This document shows positions 9,224 to 16,654 of a stretch of DNA of 64,000 nucleotides, piece by piece (position 1 is the first letter of the stretch; each line of letters begins with the position of its first letter). The stretch is taken from the NCBI GenBank assembly GCA_937890005.1, contig CALBZA010000085.1, positions 1 to 64,000 on the forward strand, written 5' to 3'. A program made the position numbers and the translations under genes. Below the pieces are notes generated by a model. The model was not told the DNA's origin and searched no databases. It saw only the letters and a program-made list of their open reading frames with translations. The DNA comes from an uncultured Verrucomicrobia subdivision 3 bacterium (GTDB lineage: Bacteria > Verrucomicrobiota > Verrucomicrobiia > Limisphaerales > DASXHY01).

Positions 9224-9439
9224 ATGAAACTCAAACAGGGTCAGGTCTGGAAGACAGCGGGCGTTTATCTGCGCGTGGTGCGCGTGGAACGGCTTGCGGT
9301 CGATTACAAGGAAATGCCAAGTCCCAATGGCCGCAAGGGAACGCATCTTCACGCCACCAAAAAGGAATTCTGCCGGATGCTCAAAGGCGCAACGCTGCTG
9401 ACGGAGCAGGAAATCTTTCTTGAACCACGCAAGGGTTGA
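9224..9439 (+). CDS. Small conserved-looking hypothetical protein
   Basis: A 71-residue protein of unknown function starting MKLKQGQVWKT. It is rich in basic residues and strand-forming stretches (VYLRVVRVERL), with a short helical end. The frame opens earlier (9200), but the ATG at 9224 gives a natural start. It lies between the divergent sigma-54 activator and dus. No motif is recognised; a small beta-barrel or nucleic-acid-binding fold would suit the composition, but this is speculation. Confidence 0.55.
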   Translation: MKLKQGQVWKTAGVYLRVVRVERLAVDYKEMPSPNGRKGTHLHATKKEFCRMLKGATLLTEQEIFLEPRKG

Positions 9440-9502
9440 GCAACTCGGCTTGGTCCTCCTTTCGTTTGCTCTGGATCGATCCAGTGTGGTTATATTTGCC
9501 GG

Positions 9503-10552
9503 GTGAATCTCCACGAGACATTTGACGGCATGCTGCGCGGTTCGACGCCGTTCCTCGCGCTGGCGCCGATGCAGGACGTCACCGATCTGCCTTTCTGGGG
9601 GCTGATGGCGGCCTATGGTGGTCCGGATGTCTATTGGACGGAATATTTTCGAGTTCACCCGACTTCTTCGATCGAGAAGTACATCCTGCGATCGATCACG
9701 GAAAATCCGACGGGAAAACCGGCGGTGGCACAAATGATCGGCAACGACATTCCATCGCTGGTGCGGACGGCGAAGGAATTGCAACAGTACCCAATCGTCG
9801 CCGTCGATCTGAACCTGGGTTGTCCGGCGCCGATCGTTTACAAGAAGTGCGCGGGCGGGGGACTGCTTCGCGAGCCGGAACGTGTGGATGCCATTCTCGG
9901 CGCGCTGCGCGATGCAGTGAAGGTGAAGTTCACCGTGAAAACGCGGATCGGATTCAACTCGCCGGCGATTTTCGATCAGCTGCTTCCCATCTTCAGGAAA
10001 CACAGTCTGGACCTGCTTACCGTTCACGGCCGAACCGTGGCTGAAGGATATCGAAGCGAGGTTCATTACGATTTCATTGCGCGGGCTGTGGCGGAAATGA
10101 ACTGTCCGGTGATGGCCAATGGGAATATTTATTCCGCGGACAAGGCGGCGGATGTTTTGCAAATGACCGGTGCGCGCGGGTTGATGATTGGCCGCGGCGC
10201 AATTCGGAATCCGTGGCTGTTCAGTCAGGTGCGTCAGCGTCTGGCGGGGAAACCGATCACGCTGCCAACCGGACGTGACGTGCTCGGCTATGTCCAGGCC
10301 TTGTATGACGCGGTGTGCAATCCGGAAGTGGCCGAGTTCCAGCAGGTGGAACGAATGAAGCGTTACATGAATTTCCTCGGACTCGGAGTCGAAGCAACCG
10401 GAGCGTTTCTGCATCAAATTCGTCGAGTGACGACGAAAGCTGATTTTTTCCGGGTGTGCGGGGAATTTCTCGATCATCCTGAGCCGATGCCTCTGGAACC
10501 ATTCACGCTGGAATTGAAACAGACCGACGTCATGGCCGGCGCGCAGCTTTGA
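9503..10552 (+). CDS. dus: tRNA-dihydrouridine synthase
   Basis: A FMN enzyme of 349 residues that reduces uridine in the tRNA D-loop with NADPH. The family landmarks are LALAPMQDVTDLPF at the N-terminus (FMN site), NLGCPAPIVYKKCAGGGLL with the catalytic Cys, VKTRIGF, the VHGRTV histidine motif and MIGRGAIRNPWLF near the phosphate-binding end. The start is GTG. Which of the Dus subgroups it is cannot be decided by eye. A repeat-like inverted word pair follows the gene. Confidence 0.9.
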   Translation: MNLHETFDGMLRGSTPFLALAPMQDVTDLPFWGLMAAYGGPDVYWTEYFRVHPTSSIEKYILRSITENPTGKPAVAQMIGNDIPSLVRTAKELQQYPIVAVDLNLGCPAPIVYKKCAGGGLLREPERVDAILGALRDAVKVKFTVKTRIGFNSPAIFDQLLPIFRKHSLDLLTVHGRTVAEGYRSEVHYDFIARAVAEMNCPVMANGNIYSADKAADVLQMTGARGLMIGRGAIRNPWLFSQVRQRLAGKPITLPTGRDVLGYVQALYDAVCNPEVAEFQQVERMKRYMNFLGLGVEATGAFLHQIRRVTTKADFFRVCGEFLDHPEPMPLEPFTLELKQTDVMAGAQL

Positions 10553-10578
10553 AGGCGGGAACAGGGAGAAGAATTCAA

Positions 10579-10666
10579 CGCAAAGACGCGGAGTCGCAAC
10601 GGATCGCAAAGAACTTCAATTTCTTTTCACTCCAACCCGCGCCTTCGCTCCTTTGCGCCTTGCGAT
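10579..10666. repeat. Intergenic inverted word repeat, CGCAAAGACGC family
   Basis: The dus-yraN gap contains an imperfect inverted pair. The left arm runs from about 10579 to 10611 and is built on CGCAAAGACGCGGAG and ATCGCAAAG. The right arm runs from about 10639 to 10666 and is built on CCTTCGCTCCTTTGCGCC. The arms are complementary in blocks rather than throughout, as in degenerate repeat units. About 27 bases separate them. A weak role as a bidirectional terminator between the convergent genes is possible. Confidence 0.4.
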
Positions 10667-10679
10667 AAATCAGTCCCAT

Positions 10680-11108
10680 TCACCCGTATCGATACGGCTT
10701 TTCCATCGCGAACGTGTTCGGCAGATGCCGGACTTCCCGGACTTCGCCGTCGTGAAGCAGAACTTCCACAATGTCGAAACGGATTTTGATCTCCGGATTG
10801 TTCAACAGACGAAGATAGTCGAGCGCGGTCTGTGTCAGCAGCCGGCGTTTCCGCGTGTCCACGGCGGCGGCAGGACGAACCCACGCTTCCGATGAACGGG
10901 TTTTGACTTCAACGAATACGAGGCAATCCGCATCGCGACAGATGAGATCGATTTCGCCGCGGTCGGAACGAAAGTTGGCGGTGAGAAATTTCAGGCCGAG
11001 CTGTTTGAGGTGGCGTTTTGCGGCGCGTTCGCCGAGTTCGCCATGAATCAGGTGAAGCGGTTTTTCAACGCGAACCAGCTTCGCTTTCAATCTTTCCCAA
11101 AACCCCAT
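10680..11108 (-). CDS. yraN: YraN family (UPF0102) nuclease-fold protein
   Basis: A 142-residue protein of the YraN family, which has a restriction-endonuclease-like fold. Family motifs: HGELGERAAKRHL near residue 22, the RSDRGEIDLICRD strand with the conserved Asp, and VFVEVKTRSS with the PD-(D/E)xK-like ExK. The cellular role is not established. It lies 24 nt downstream of rnhB on the same strand, and the rnhB-yraN pairing recurs in many bacteria. Confidence 0.9.
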   Translation of the reverse strand: MGFWERLKAKLVRVEKPLHLIHGELGERAAKRHLKQLGLKFLTANFRSDRGEIDLICRDADCLVFVEVKTRSSEAWVRPAAAVDTRKRRLLTQTALDYLRLLNNPEIKIRFDIVEVLLHDGEVREVRHLPNTFAMEKPYRYG

Positions 11109-11132
11109 GTCTCCCTTTCCCTTTTTACAGGC

Positions 11133-11822
11133 TTACCCGGCTGCTGCGGTCGGACGAGTGTCTTCGAACAAATCCAGTTCCTTCACCACGGGTCTGAAAG
11201 GCGCAAAGCTGCGCCGATGGATCGGGCAGGGTCCGAGTTTTTCTATCGCTGCGTAGTGCTTCGGAGTGGCGTAACCCTTGTGCTCCGCAAATCCGTAACC
11301 GGGATACAGACGATCGAATTCCTGCATCTGCCGGTCACGGGTCACCTTGGCGAGAACACTCGCCGCGGCGATCGAATAGCTTTTCGCGTCGCCCTGGACC
11401 AGCGCGGTCTGCGGATAGGGCAGCCATTTGATTTTAAGGCCGTCCACGAGCACGTGCTCCGGTCGTGGCTGAAGTTGATCCAGCGCAAGATTCATCGCGC
11501 GCCACGCGGCCTGGCGGATGTTGATCTGATCGATCATCAGCACATCGACGGTCGCGATGGCGTAACGCACTTTCGGATGCGTGGTAAGAATGTTGAAGAA
11601 CTTTTCGCGCTGTTCCTCGGTGATCTGCTTGGAATCGTTGAGTCCGCGCAGTTTCGAACAAAGCCCGGTTTCGAGCCAGCCGGCGGGAAAAACAACGGCC
11701 GCTGCAACGACAGGTCCGGCGAGAGGACCGCATCCGGCTTCGTCAACGCCGGCAACGAGCTGCGTGCCCTGTTGCCAAAGCTCGCGTTCGTGTGACAGAC
11801 GATTCCAGAATTTTGCGCCCAT
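11133..11822 (-). CDS. rnhB: Ribonuclease HII
   Basis: RNase HII cuts the RNA strand of RNA-DNA hybrids and removes single ribonucleotides from DNA. The 229-residue protein has the active-site DEAGCGPLAGP (Asp27, Glu28), the GLNDSKQI segment, VDVLMIDQINI with the third acidic residue, VDGLKIKW and the C-terminal HRRSFAPFRPV. The first motif carries Cys where many homologues have Arg (DEVGRGP). It forms a two-gene operon with yraN. Confidence 0.94.
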   Translation of the reverse strand: MGAKFWNRLSHERELWQQGTQLVAGVDEAGCGPLAGPVVAAAVVFPAGWLETGLCSKLRGLNDSKQITEEQREKFFNILTTHPKVRYAIATVDVLMIDQINIRQAAWRAMNLALDQLQPRPEHVLVDGLKIKWLPYPQTALVQGDAKSYSIAAASVLAKVTRDRQMQEFDRLYPGYGFAEHKGYATPKHYAAIEKLGPCPIHRRSFAPFRPVVKELDLFEDTRPTAAAG

Positions 11823-11887
11823 GCGTGACTCTGTCTTACGATGCGGGCGGCGATGAAGTGAGGCAACGAAAACCTGTTCACAATTGA

Positions 11888-12031
11888 AAATTCCAAGTTT
11901 CAGATTCCAAGTTCCAGGAAACTTTCAAGATTCCAATCTTCAAAAGTCAGTCTCCGGCATCAGGCAGCAATTGAAGTTTGGGACTTGAAGCTTCCTTGGA
12001 GTTTGGAATTTGAAGCCTGGAACTTCACGTA
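11888..12031. repeat. Intergenic inverted word repeat, TTCCAAGTTCCAGG family
   Basis: Between rnhB and the gene at 12072 the sequence becomes AT-rich and repetitive. The left arm has iterations of ATTCCAAGTTTC, ATTCCAAGTTCCAGG and ATTCCAATCTTC. The right arm has the complementary words TTTGGGACTTGAAGC, TTTGGAATTTGAAGCC and TGGAACTTC. The two arms are inverted with respect to each other and imperfect. The unit is not coding and its composition is unlike its neighbours. It probably is a dispersed intergenic repeat; mobility is inferred, not seen. Confidence 0.45.
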
Positions 12032-12071
12032 AGTGCTTTCCCCGCCGCGTTTCCTCGTTAAGTTTTTGCAC

Positions 12072-12602
12072 ATGAAAACGGACGCTTTGCATATCGGCAT
12101 GAACGTGCGCCATCCGCAATATGGGGTTGGCGTGGTCAAATCGATTTCTGAGACGACGGCGGAAATTCAATTCACAGACGGACGCCGAACCATCGCGCCG
12201 GAGGCTGCAGGGGTGACTCCCGCCGAACCGCAGGCAAATGTCACGGAGCTGAACGTTCCCCTGAAGCAGATCATCGAGCAGACCCTGGATGCGACGCTGG
12301 GAAAACTTGGACTGGAGAAGCCCGATGCCGAAGTTCAAAAGCTTGGCATTCGCTGGCATGGAGGAAAGCTGGTGCTTCACCCGGCAGATCCCACGCTCCA
12401 GACCAAGGAAGTTCCGTTGGAAACTTTCTTTCACAAGATCGTCGGCATGCGAAACCAGTTGCGCGTCCTTGAACAGAAGATCAATGCGCACGACAAGCTT
12501 TCAGACGGTGAGAAGGTCGAGATGCAGCAATACATCACGCGCTGTTATGGATCGATGACGACGTTCAACGTCCTGTTCAAGGAAAAGGAAGATCAGTTTT
12601 GA
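12072..12602 (+). CDS. Conserved hypothetical protein
   Basis: A 176-residue protein with no recognised family. The N-terminus (HIGMNVRHPQYGVGVVKSI, followed by an IQFTDGRR strand) resembles a small SH3/Tudor-like beta domain of the sort seen at the ends of UvrD or CarD-type proteins. The C-terminal half is helical and ends in a charged tail. The start at 12072 is chosen over upstream options because the beta domain begins there. It stands alone between an intergenic repeat and the next small ORF. Confidence 0.65.
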   Translation: MKTDALHIGMNVRHPQYGVGVVKSISETTAEIQFTDGRRTIAPEAAGVTPAEPQANVTELNVPLKQIIEQTLDATLGKLGLEKPDAEVQKLGIRWHGGKLVLHPADPTLQTKEVPLETFFHKIVGMRNQLRVLEQKINAHDKLSDGEKVEMQQYITRCYGSMTTFNVLFKEKEDQF

Positions 12603-12649
12603 ATTGAGGTAAACAGCCCCTCGCAAAAATCAACGGACGAACCGAAGCG

Positions 12650-12862
12650 TCAGAGCGGAAGCTGTCCCTCGTTGTCGTTGTCGCGATTTCTTGAGCGGCG
12701 ACGGCGTTTGATTTGAACGCCCTGACAGGAGAGTTTGAGGGTTTTGAGATGGCGGAGGCAGATGCCGTGCGACAGCGCGCCAATCTCGCCTGCGGGAGGG
12801 TCGGGCTGACACCAGGCGCAGACGGCGATGGGCAGGGAGAAATCCAGCTGTGCGCCGCGCAT
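12650..12862 (-). CDS. Small protein with CxxC and HGIC zinc-ribbon-like motif
   Basis: A 70-residue frame read on the minus strand. It contains AVCAWCQPD followed 12 residues later by SHGICLRHL. The combination CAWC...SHGIC resembles short zinc-binding tails attached to some signalling proteins and free-standing small proteins. The C-terminus is a run of basic residues (KRRRRSRNRD). The last cysteine of a full CxxC...CxxC set is replaced by an Arg-His pair, so metal binding is uncertain. A longer reading of this frame runs into the neighbouring tRNA and is unlikely. Call is tentative. Confidence 0.4.
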   Translation of the reverse strand: MRGAQLDFSLPIAVCAWCQPDPPAGEIGALSHGICLRHLKTLKLSCQGVQIKRRRRSRNRDNDNEGQLPL

Positions 12863-12951
12863 GGGAGCTTTATCCGTCGATGCATGGCGTTCGTCAATGA
12901 CGTTTCTTGAAAGTGCGATCGAAGTGAAAGGCGGGGACGGAGTGGAAGAGA

Positions 12952-13026
12952 TGGTGCGCGCTGCAGGTTTCGAACCTGCGACCCCTACCGTGTGAAGGTA
13001 ATGCTCTACCACTGAGCTAAGCGCGC
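12952..13026 (-). tRNA. tRNA-Val (anticodon CAC)
   Basis: A 75-nt cloverleaf on the minus strand. The 7-bp acceptor stem is perfect (GCGCGCT with AGCGCGC). The D-arm is TAGCTCAGTGGTAGAGCA. The anticodon stem TTACC/GGTAG encloses the loop TTCACAC with anticodon CAC, decoding GUG. The T-arm is GCAGG-TTCGAAA-CCTGC. The discriminator is A, as expected for valine, and the CCA end is encoded. Confidence 0.95.
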
Positions 13027-13328
13027 AACCGCAGGAAAAGTAGGTGCGTTCAGAACACCGGGCAAGAAATTTTCAGGCATCAAGGTCCCTTGGGCACATT
13101 GGTCTTAACCACGGGTGCACAAGATCAACACGGATTAGGACCGGTGTTTGGAATACTGAAGCCGAGCGGGAGAATTGGGAGACTGCTGTAGAATTGGGTC
13201 GGCTGATCCTTTATTCGTGTTTATACCTGTCCATCCGTGGTTTTTAAGTTCGTCCTCCTTCCAGGTTTTGAAATGCAGTTGCGCGCCGAAATCGTTTTGC
13301 AAATCTGATCGCACGTTTTCAGCCAGAC
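13027..13328. other. Intergenic region between tRNA-Val and rhomboid gene
   Basis: About 300 bases without a credible gene. Its centre is the inverted repeat unit at 13106-13243. The remaining flanks show no clear promoter or terminator. Confidence 0.45.
13106..13243. repeat. Inverted repeat unit, ACCACGGATGG family
   Basis: Two arms of about 30 bp in opposite orientation, about 77 bases apart. The left arm at 13106-13135 reads TAACCACGGGTGCACA and then AACACGGAT. The right arm at 13213-13243, read on the other strand, gives AAACCACGGATGGACA and then AAACACGAAT. They agree at most positions. Words of this kind (ACCACGGATGGACACGGAT) are known as dispersed non-coding repeats in several bacterial phyla. 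The spacer shows no gene. Confidence 0.55.
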
Positions 13329-14204
13329 ATGCGTGAGATTGCAGCTCCATTCACAATTGCGTTGATCGTGGTGACGAGCCTCGTGTCGATCCGGGGTTTC
13401 CGTTATCCCGAATTCTGCCAGCGGCATCTGTTTTCCGTCTGGGATATTCTCGTTCGGAAGGAATGGCGCCGAATGATTACGTCCGCCTTTCTGCACGCGG
13501 ACTGGCCGCATCTGCTGTTGAACATGGTCAGCCTTTACCTGTTCGGGTCGCAGATCGAATCGCATTACGGTGCGGCCTTTCTGCTGGGAATTTACTTTGC
13601 CGCGGTGATTGGCGGCAGTCTGCTGTCGCTTTGGATGCATCGGAATCACGAATATTACGCCTACGGTGCGTCTGGCGGCGTTTGCGGGGTTATCTTCAGT
13701 TTCATTTTTCTTTTTCCAGGCAGCAGCATTTCGATGTTCATGCTGCCGTTCTGGATTCCCGGCTGGCTCTACGCGATCCTCTATCTCGCCGGATCGATTT
13801 ACGCGATGAAGTCGCAGCTGGGAAACATCGGGCACGATGCGCATGTTGGCGGCGCCGTGATTGGAATGTGGACAGCCGCGGCGTTGGAACCTGCGATGGT
13901 TCGGGCAAATCTTACATTGTTCCTTGCGGTTTCGGGAATTGCCGGCCTGCTGTTCCTGTATCTGGTGAAGAATCCGACATTTCTTTCACTCAAGTCTTTT
14001 GTGCCCCGCACGCGCAGCAGGCCAGAACGAAAGTCAGCGAGCCACCGTGCTGAATCTGCGGAAATTGACGCTTTGTTGGAGAAAATTTCCGAGAAAGGCA
14101 TTCACAGCCTCACACCGGCTGAGCAGGCGCGACTGAATGAAGTGTCATCGAAATACCGTCGGCGTGCGGAATCCGAGAAGCCCAAATCGGATCTGATTAT
14201 CTGA
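13329..14204 (+). CDS. Rhomboid family intramembrane serine protease
   Basis: A 291-residue membrane protein with about six transmembrane segments. The catalytic dyad is visible: Ser115 in GASGG and His172 in GHDAHVGG. The HADWPHLLLNM motif (around 56-66) is the conserved His/Asn region of rhomboids. A cytosolic tail ends in ALLEKISEKGIHSLTPAEQ, a motif also found in the tail of the neighbouring rhomboid. Rhomboids cleave membrane-anchored substrates within the bilayer; the substrate here is unknown. The stop is 11 nt from that of the convergent rhomboid. Confidence 0.92.
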   Translation: MREIAAPFTIALIVVTSLVSIRGFRYPEFCQRHLFSVWDILVRKEWRRMITSAFLHADWPHLLLNMVSLYLFGSQIESHYGAAFLLGIYFAAVIGGSLLSLWMHRNHEYYAYGASGGVCGVIFSFIFLFPGSSISMFMLPFWIPGWLYAILYLAGSIYAMKSQLGNIGHDAHVGGAVIGMWTAAALEPAMVRANLTLFLAVSGIAGLLFLYLVKNPTFLSLKSFVPRTRSRPERKSASHRAESAEIDALLEKISEKGIHSLTPAEQARLNEVSSKYRRRAESEKPKSDLII

Positions 14205-14215
14205 CCAGCGGACGG

Positions 14216-15121
14216 TCAGCGTTTCGCCATCTTGTTTCGGGCGCGTTCCAGGATCGCGCGTTCGCGTTCCGTGAGGCTCTGGATGCCGTGCTCGGAGATT
14301 TTGTCGAGGATGGGATCAACTTCTTTGCTGATGAATTCTTCCTCGGGAACATCGATTGTCGGAGCGCTTTTCGAGACGGTCCATGCTGGAACCTTGATTG
14401 CAGCTTTGGCCATTTGCCGGTGACGTTCCCGTCTGCGGAAGGGGTTCAGTCGAGAGAGAGCGGAAAACCATCGTTCCCACGGGAGCGGAACATAATCTCG
14501 CTGCCAGCCGAGTTTTATCCACGCAATACCCATCAGCAGACCGCCGAGATGCGACGCGTGCGCGACGTTTCCGGACGGAAATGCGACGCCCAGCAAGGCC
14601 AGGCCGAGGCTGATCCAGAGCAGCGTTCTTCCCGTCATGGGAACGGGGAAGAAATAGAGAAACATCAGAAACCGGTTCGACCAGTTCATCATTGCGAACG
14701 TGGCGATCAACCCGGACAAGCCGGCTGAAGCACCCACCACCGCGTAGCCGTAAATGCCCGGCATCACAGCCGCAAATGCCATTTGCAGGAGGCCGCCCGC
14801 AATACCGCAGATCAGGTAAAGCTGAACGAATCGGCTCGTGCCGAACATCGATTCCATCGGCCGGCCAATGAAATAAAGTCCAATGGAGTTGAAGATGATG
14901 TGCATCCAGCCGCCATGCAGGAATTGAAAGGTCAACAGCTGCCAGATGAATCCGTGGCTGAGACCATTGAGGCTCAGGCTCAGGTAACGGTCCCAGAAGG
15001 GATGGGGGGCGATGTTTTCCAGCAGGAAAAGAATCCAGTTGATCACCAGCAGCGCTGTCGTCGCCGACCAGCTCAAACCGCCCGGGGACTCCCGCATGTA
15101 ATATCGATCTGCCAAACCCAT
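14216..15121 (-). CDS. Rhomboid family intramembrane serine protease
   Basis: A 301-residue second rhomboid, convergent with the first. It has six hydrophobic segments, HGGWMHIIFNSIGLYFIG (His/Asn motif), catalytic Ser132 in GASAGLSG and His191 in AHASHLGG. The tail contains ILDKISEHGIQSLTERERAI, nearly the same motif as in the other rhomboid tail (DUF6576-like, from memory). Outside the tail and catalytic motifs the two proteins differ, so the pair is either an old duplication or two family members brought together. Confidence 0.93.
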   Translation of the reverse strand: MGLADRYYMRESPGGLSWSATTALLVINWILFLLENIAPHPFWDRYLSLSLNGLSHGFIWQLLTFQFLHGGWMHIIFNSIGLYFIGRPMESMFGTSRFVQLYLICGIAGGLLQMAFAAVMPGIYGYAVVGASAGLSGLIATFAMMNWSNRFLMFLYFFPVPMTGRTLLWISLGLALLGVAFPSGNVAHASHLGGLLMGIAWIKLGWQRDYVPLPWERWFSALSRLNPFRRRERHRQMAKAAIKVPAWTVSKSAPTIDVPEEEFISKEVDPILDKISEHGIQSLTERERAILERARNKMAKR

Positions 15122-15189
15122 CGGATCGAAAGTAGTCGTGCGGATTTACTTTTTCAACGGACTTGTTGCCACCGTTCGGAATGGGGCGA

Positions 15190-15771
15190 TCACGGGCTCC
15201 GTTTCCACCAGAACATTTGCTCCAGACCGGTCCGGTTTGGATACGATCGCGGTGTCCAATCCTCCAGAAGCTCGAAGTGCGGGCTGAACCTGCGAATCTG
15301 TTCGGCGCGGTCGGTTCCGAATGGCGGACCGTCGGTGTCGGGAATGAAATAATTCACCGCCAGATAGAATCCTCCCGGTTTGAGCCAGCGCAGAACAGCG
15401 TCCACGTAGGCATCGCGTTCGGATGGCTGAATCGCGCAAAAGAGCGTGTGTTCGAACAGCCAGTCGAAACGCATGGGCGGTTCATCCTTCAAAAAGTCGG
15501 TCTGCTGAAAAATTGCGTTCAAACCCGCGGCAGCAGTCTTTTCCCTCGCCATTCGAATTCCAGTCGGCGCGATGTCAAAACCGTAGGCGTCGAAACCACT
15601 GCGAGCCCAGGCCCGCACATCGTGGCCCGTGCCGCAGCCCGGCACCGCCACGGTTCCTTTGGTTAAATCCGGATGCGCGGACAGGAAATCGACGAGTCCC
15701 GGCGAAGGTTCGCCTTTTTCCCATCGCATTTCGCCGGTCTGATAGAGGTTTTCCCAGTAATCCTGTGACAT
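15190..15771 (-). CDS. TPMT-family SAM-dependent methyltransferase
   Basis: A 193-residue methyltransferase of the thiopurine methyltransferase/halide methyltransferase-like family. Signature features: N-terminal YWENLYQTGEMRWEKGEPSPGL, the SAM-binding VAVPGCGTGHDVRAWA, FDIAPTGIRMA, the DFLK stretch, DWLFEHTLFCAI and a C-terminal FWWKRSP. Such enzymes methylate thiols, selenols or halides; the physiological substrate is not evident. It lies downstream of an intergenic repeat and upstream (on the same strand) of the second rhomboid with a 68-nt gap. Confidence 0.88.
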   Translation of the reverse strand: MSQDYWENLYQTGEMRWEKGEPSPGLVDFLSAHPDLTKGTVAVPGCGTGHDVRAWARSGFDAYGFDIAPTGIRMAREKTAAAGLNAIFQQTDFLKDEPPMRFDWLFEHTLFCAIQPSERDAYVDAVLRWLKPGGFYLAVNYFIPDTDGPPFGTDRAEQIRRFSPHFELLEDWTPRSYPNRTGLEQMFWWKRSP

Positions 15772-15776
15772 GGGGG

Positions 15777-15942
15777 GAGTGATGAGTGAAACGTGATGCG
15801 TGAATGCGTGAGTGGGTGAAGTTCAGGTCGGGTTGTGGCAAGCACTCGTTTGAGGCTCAAAATTGCAAACTCGCGCGAAACATTACGCATCCACTCGTCA
15901 TTTATCACTCGTCACGCATTCACGTATCACGGATTCCGTTTC
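15777..15942. repeat. Intergenic inverted word repeat, CGTGAATGCGTGA family
   Basis: The gap between lolD and the TPMT-type gene is framed by inverted words. At 15777-15821 it reads AGTGATGAGTGAAACGTGAT and TGCGTGAATGCGTGAG. At 15886-15942 the complementary set ACTCGTCATTTATCACTCG, TCACGCATTCACGTATCACG appears. The arms are about 45-55 bases and imperfect. A related single stretch occurs at 38973-39019. No gene is present. Confidence 0.5.
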
Positions 15943-16654
15943 ACTCCCCAATCTGGCCATCTACGAGATGAACCACCTTGGGCGCGCGGGCGGCGACGTT
16001 CGGATCGTGCGTTGCGATGACGAGTGTTGTCTTTCGCTCGCTCACCAGTGTGCAGAGCAGATCCATGATTTCGCTGCCGGTGTGAGAATCGAGATTGCCG
16101 GTCGGTTCGTCGGCGAGGATCAGGTCGGGTTCGTTGATCAATGCCCGCGCAATGGCAACGCGTTGACGTTCCCCGCCGGACAGTTCGCTCGGGCGATGTT
16201 CCATTCGTTCTTTCAGGCCGACGCGAGCGAGTAACTCCCGGCCGCGGCGCGCAGCTTCGGAGGCTGGGATTCGAGCCAGGCGGGCTGGAAGACAGACATT
16301 TTCCAAGGCATCGAGTTCGGGCAACAGGTGAAACGCCTGAAAAACAAAGCCCACATGTTTTTGCCGGAGTTGCGCGAGCTGCGCGGGTGAACAGCGGGCA
16401 AGGTTTTGTTGCCCAAACCAGATTTCTCCCGAATCCGGCGTGTCGAGTCCTCCCAGCAAATGAAGCAGCGTGCTTTTTCCAGCGCCAGACGCTCCACGCA
16501 ACGCGACGAATTCACCGCGTCCGACACTGATGCTCAATTCGCGGAGAACTTTCAGTGACCGACGACCCATTGCGTAGGTTTTGCTGATGGACAACGCAGA
16601 GACAAGCGGTTTGCCCGTTTGATCCGATGACTGCGGAAACGTGGCGTCATTCAT
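15941..16654 (-). CDS. lolD: LolD-type ABC transporter ATP-binding protein
   Basis: A 237-residue ATPase of the MacB/LolD class that powers extraction of lipoproteins from the inner membrane toward the outer membrane. Walker A GASGAGKST, Q-loop GFVFQAFHLLPE, ABC signature LSGGERQRVAIARAL, Walker B LILADEPTGNLD and the switch His in IATHD are all present. It starts 8 nt inside the end of the permease gene, so the two are translationally coupled. A different FtsX-type substrate is possible, but the many lipoproteins in this window fit a Lol role. Confidence 0.9.
   Translation of the reverse strand: MNDATFPQSSDQTGKPLVSALSISKTYAMGRRSLKVLRELSISVGRGEFVALRGASGAGKSTLLHLLGGLDTPDSGEIWFGQQNLARCSPAQLAQLRQKHVGFVFQAFHLLPELDALENVCLPARLARIPASEAARRGRELLARVGLKERMEHRPSELSGGERQRVAIARALINEPDLILADEPTGNLDSHTGSEIMDLLCTLVSERKTTLVIATHDPNVAARAPKVVHLVDGQIGE

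Noticed and set aside
9134..10609. A 491-codon frame opposite dus
   Set aside because: Covers dus and its flanks on the other strand; the composition is antisense-like and it crosses a repeat.
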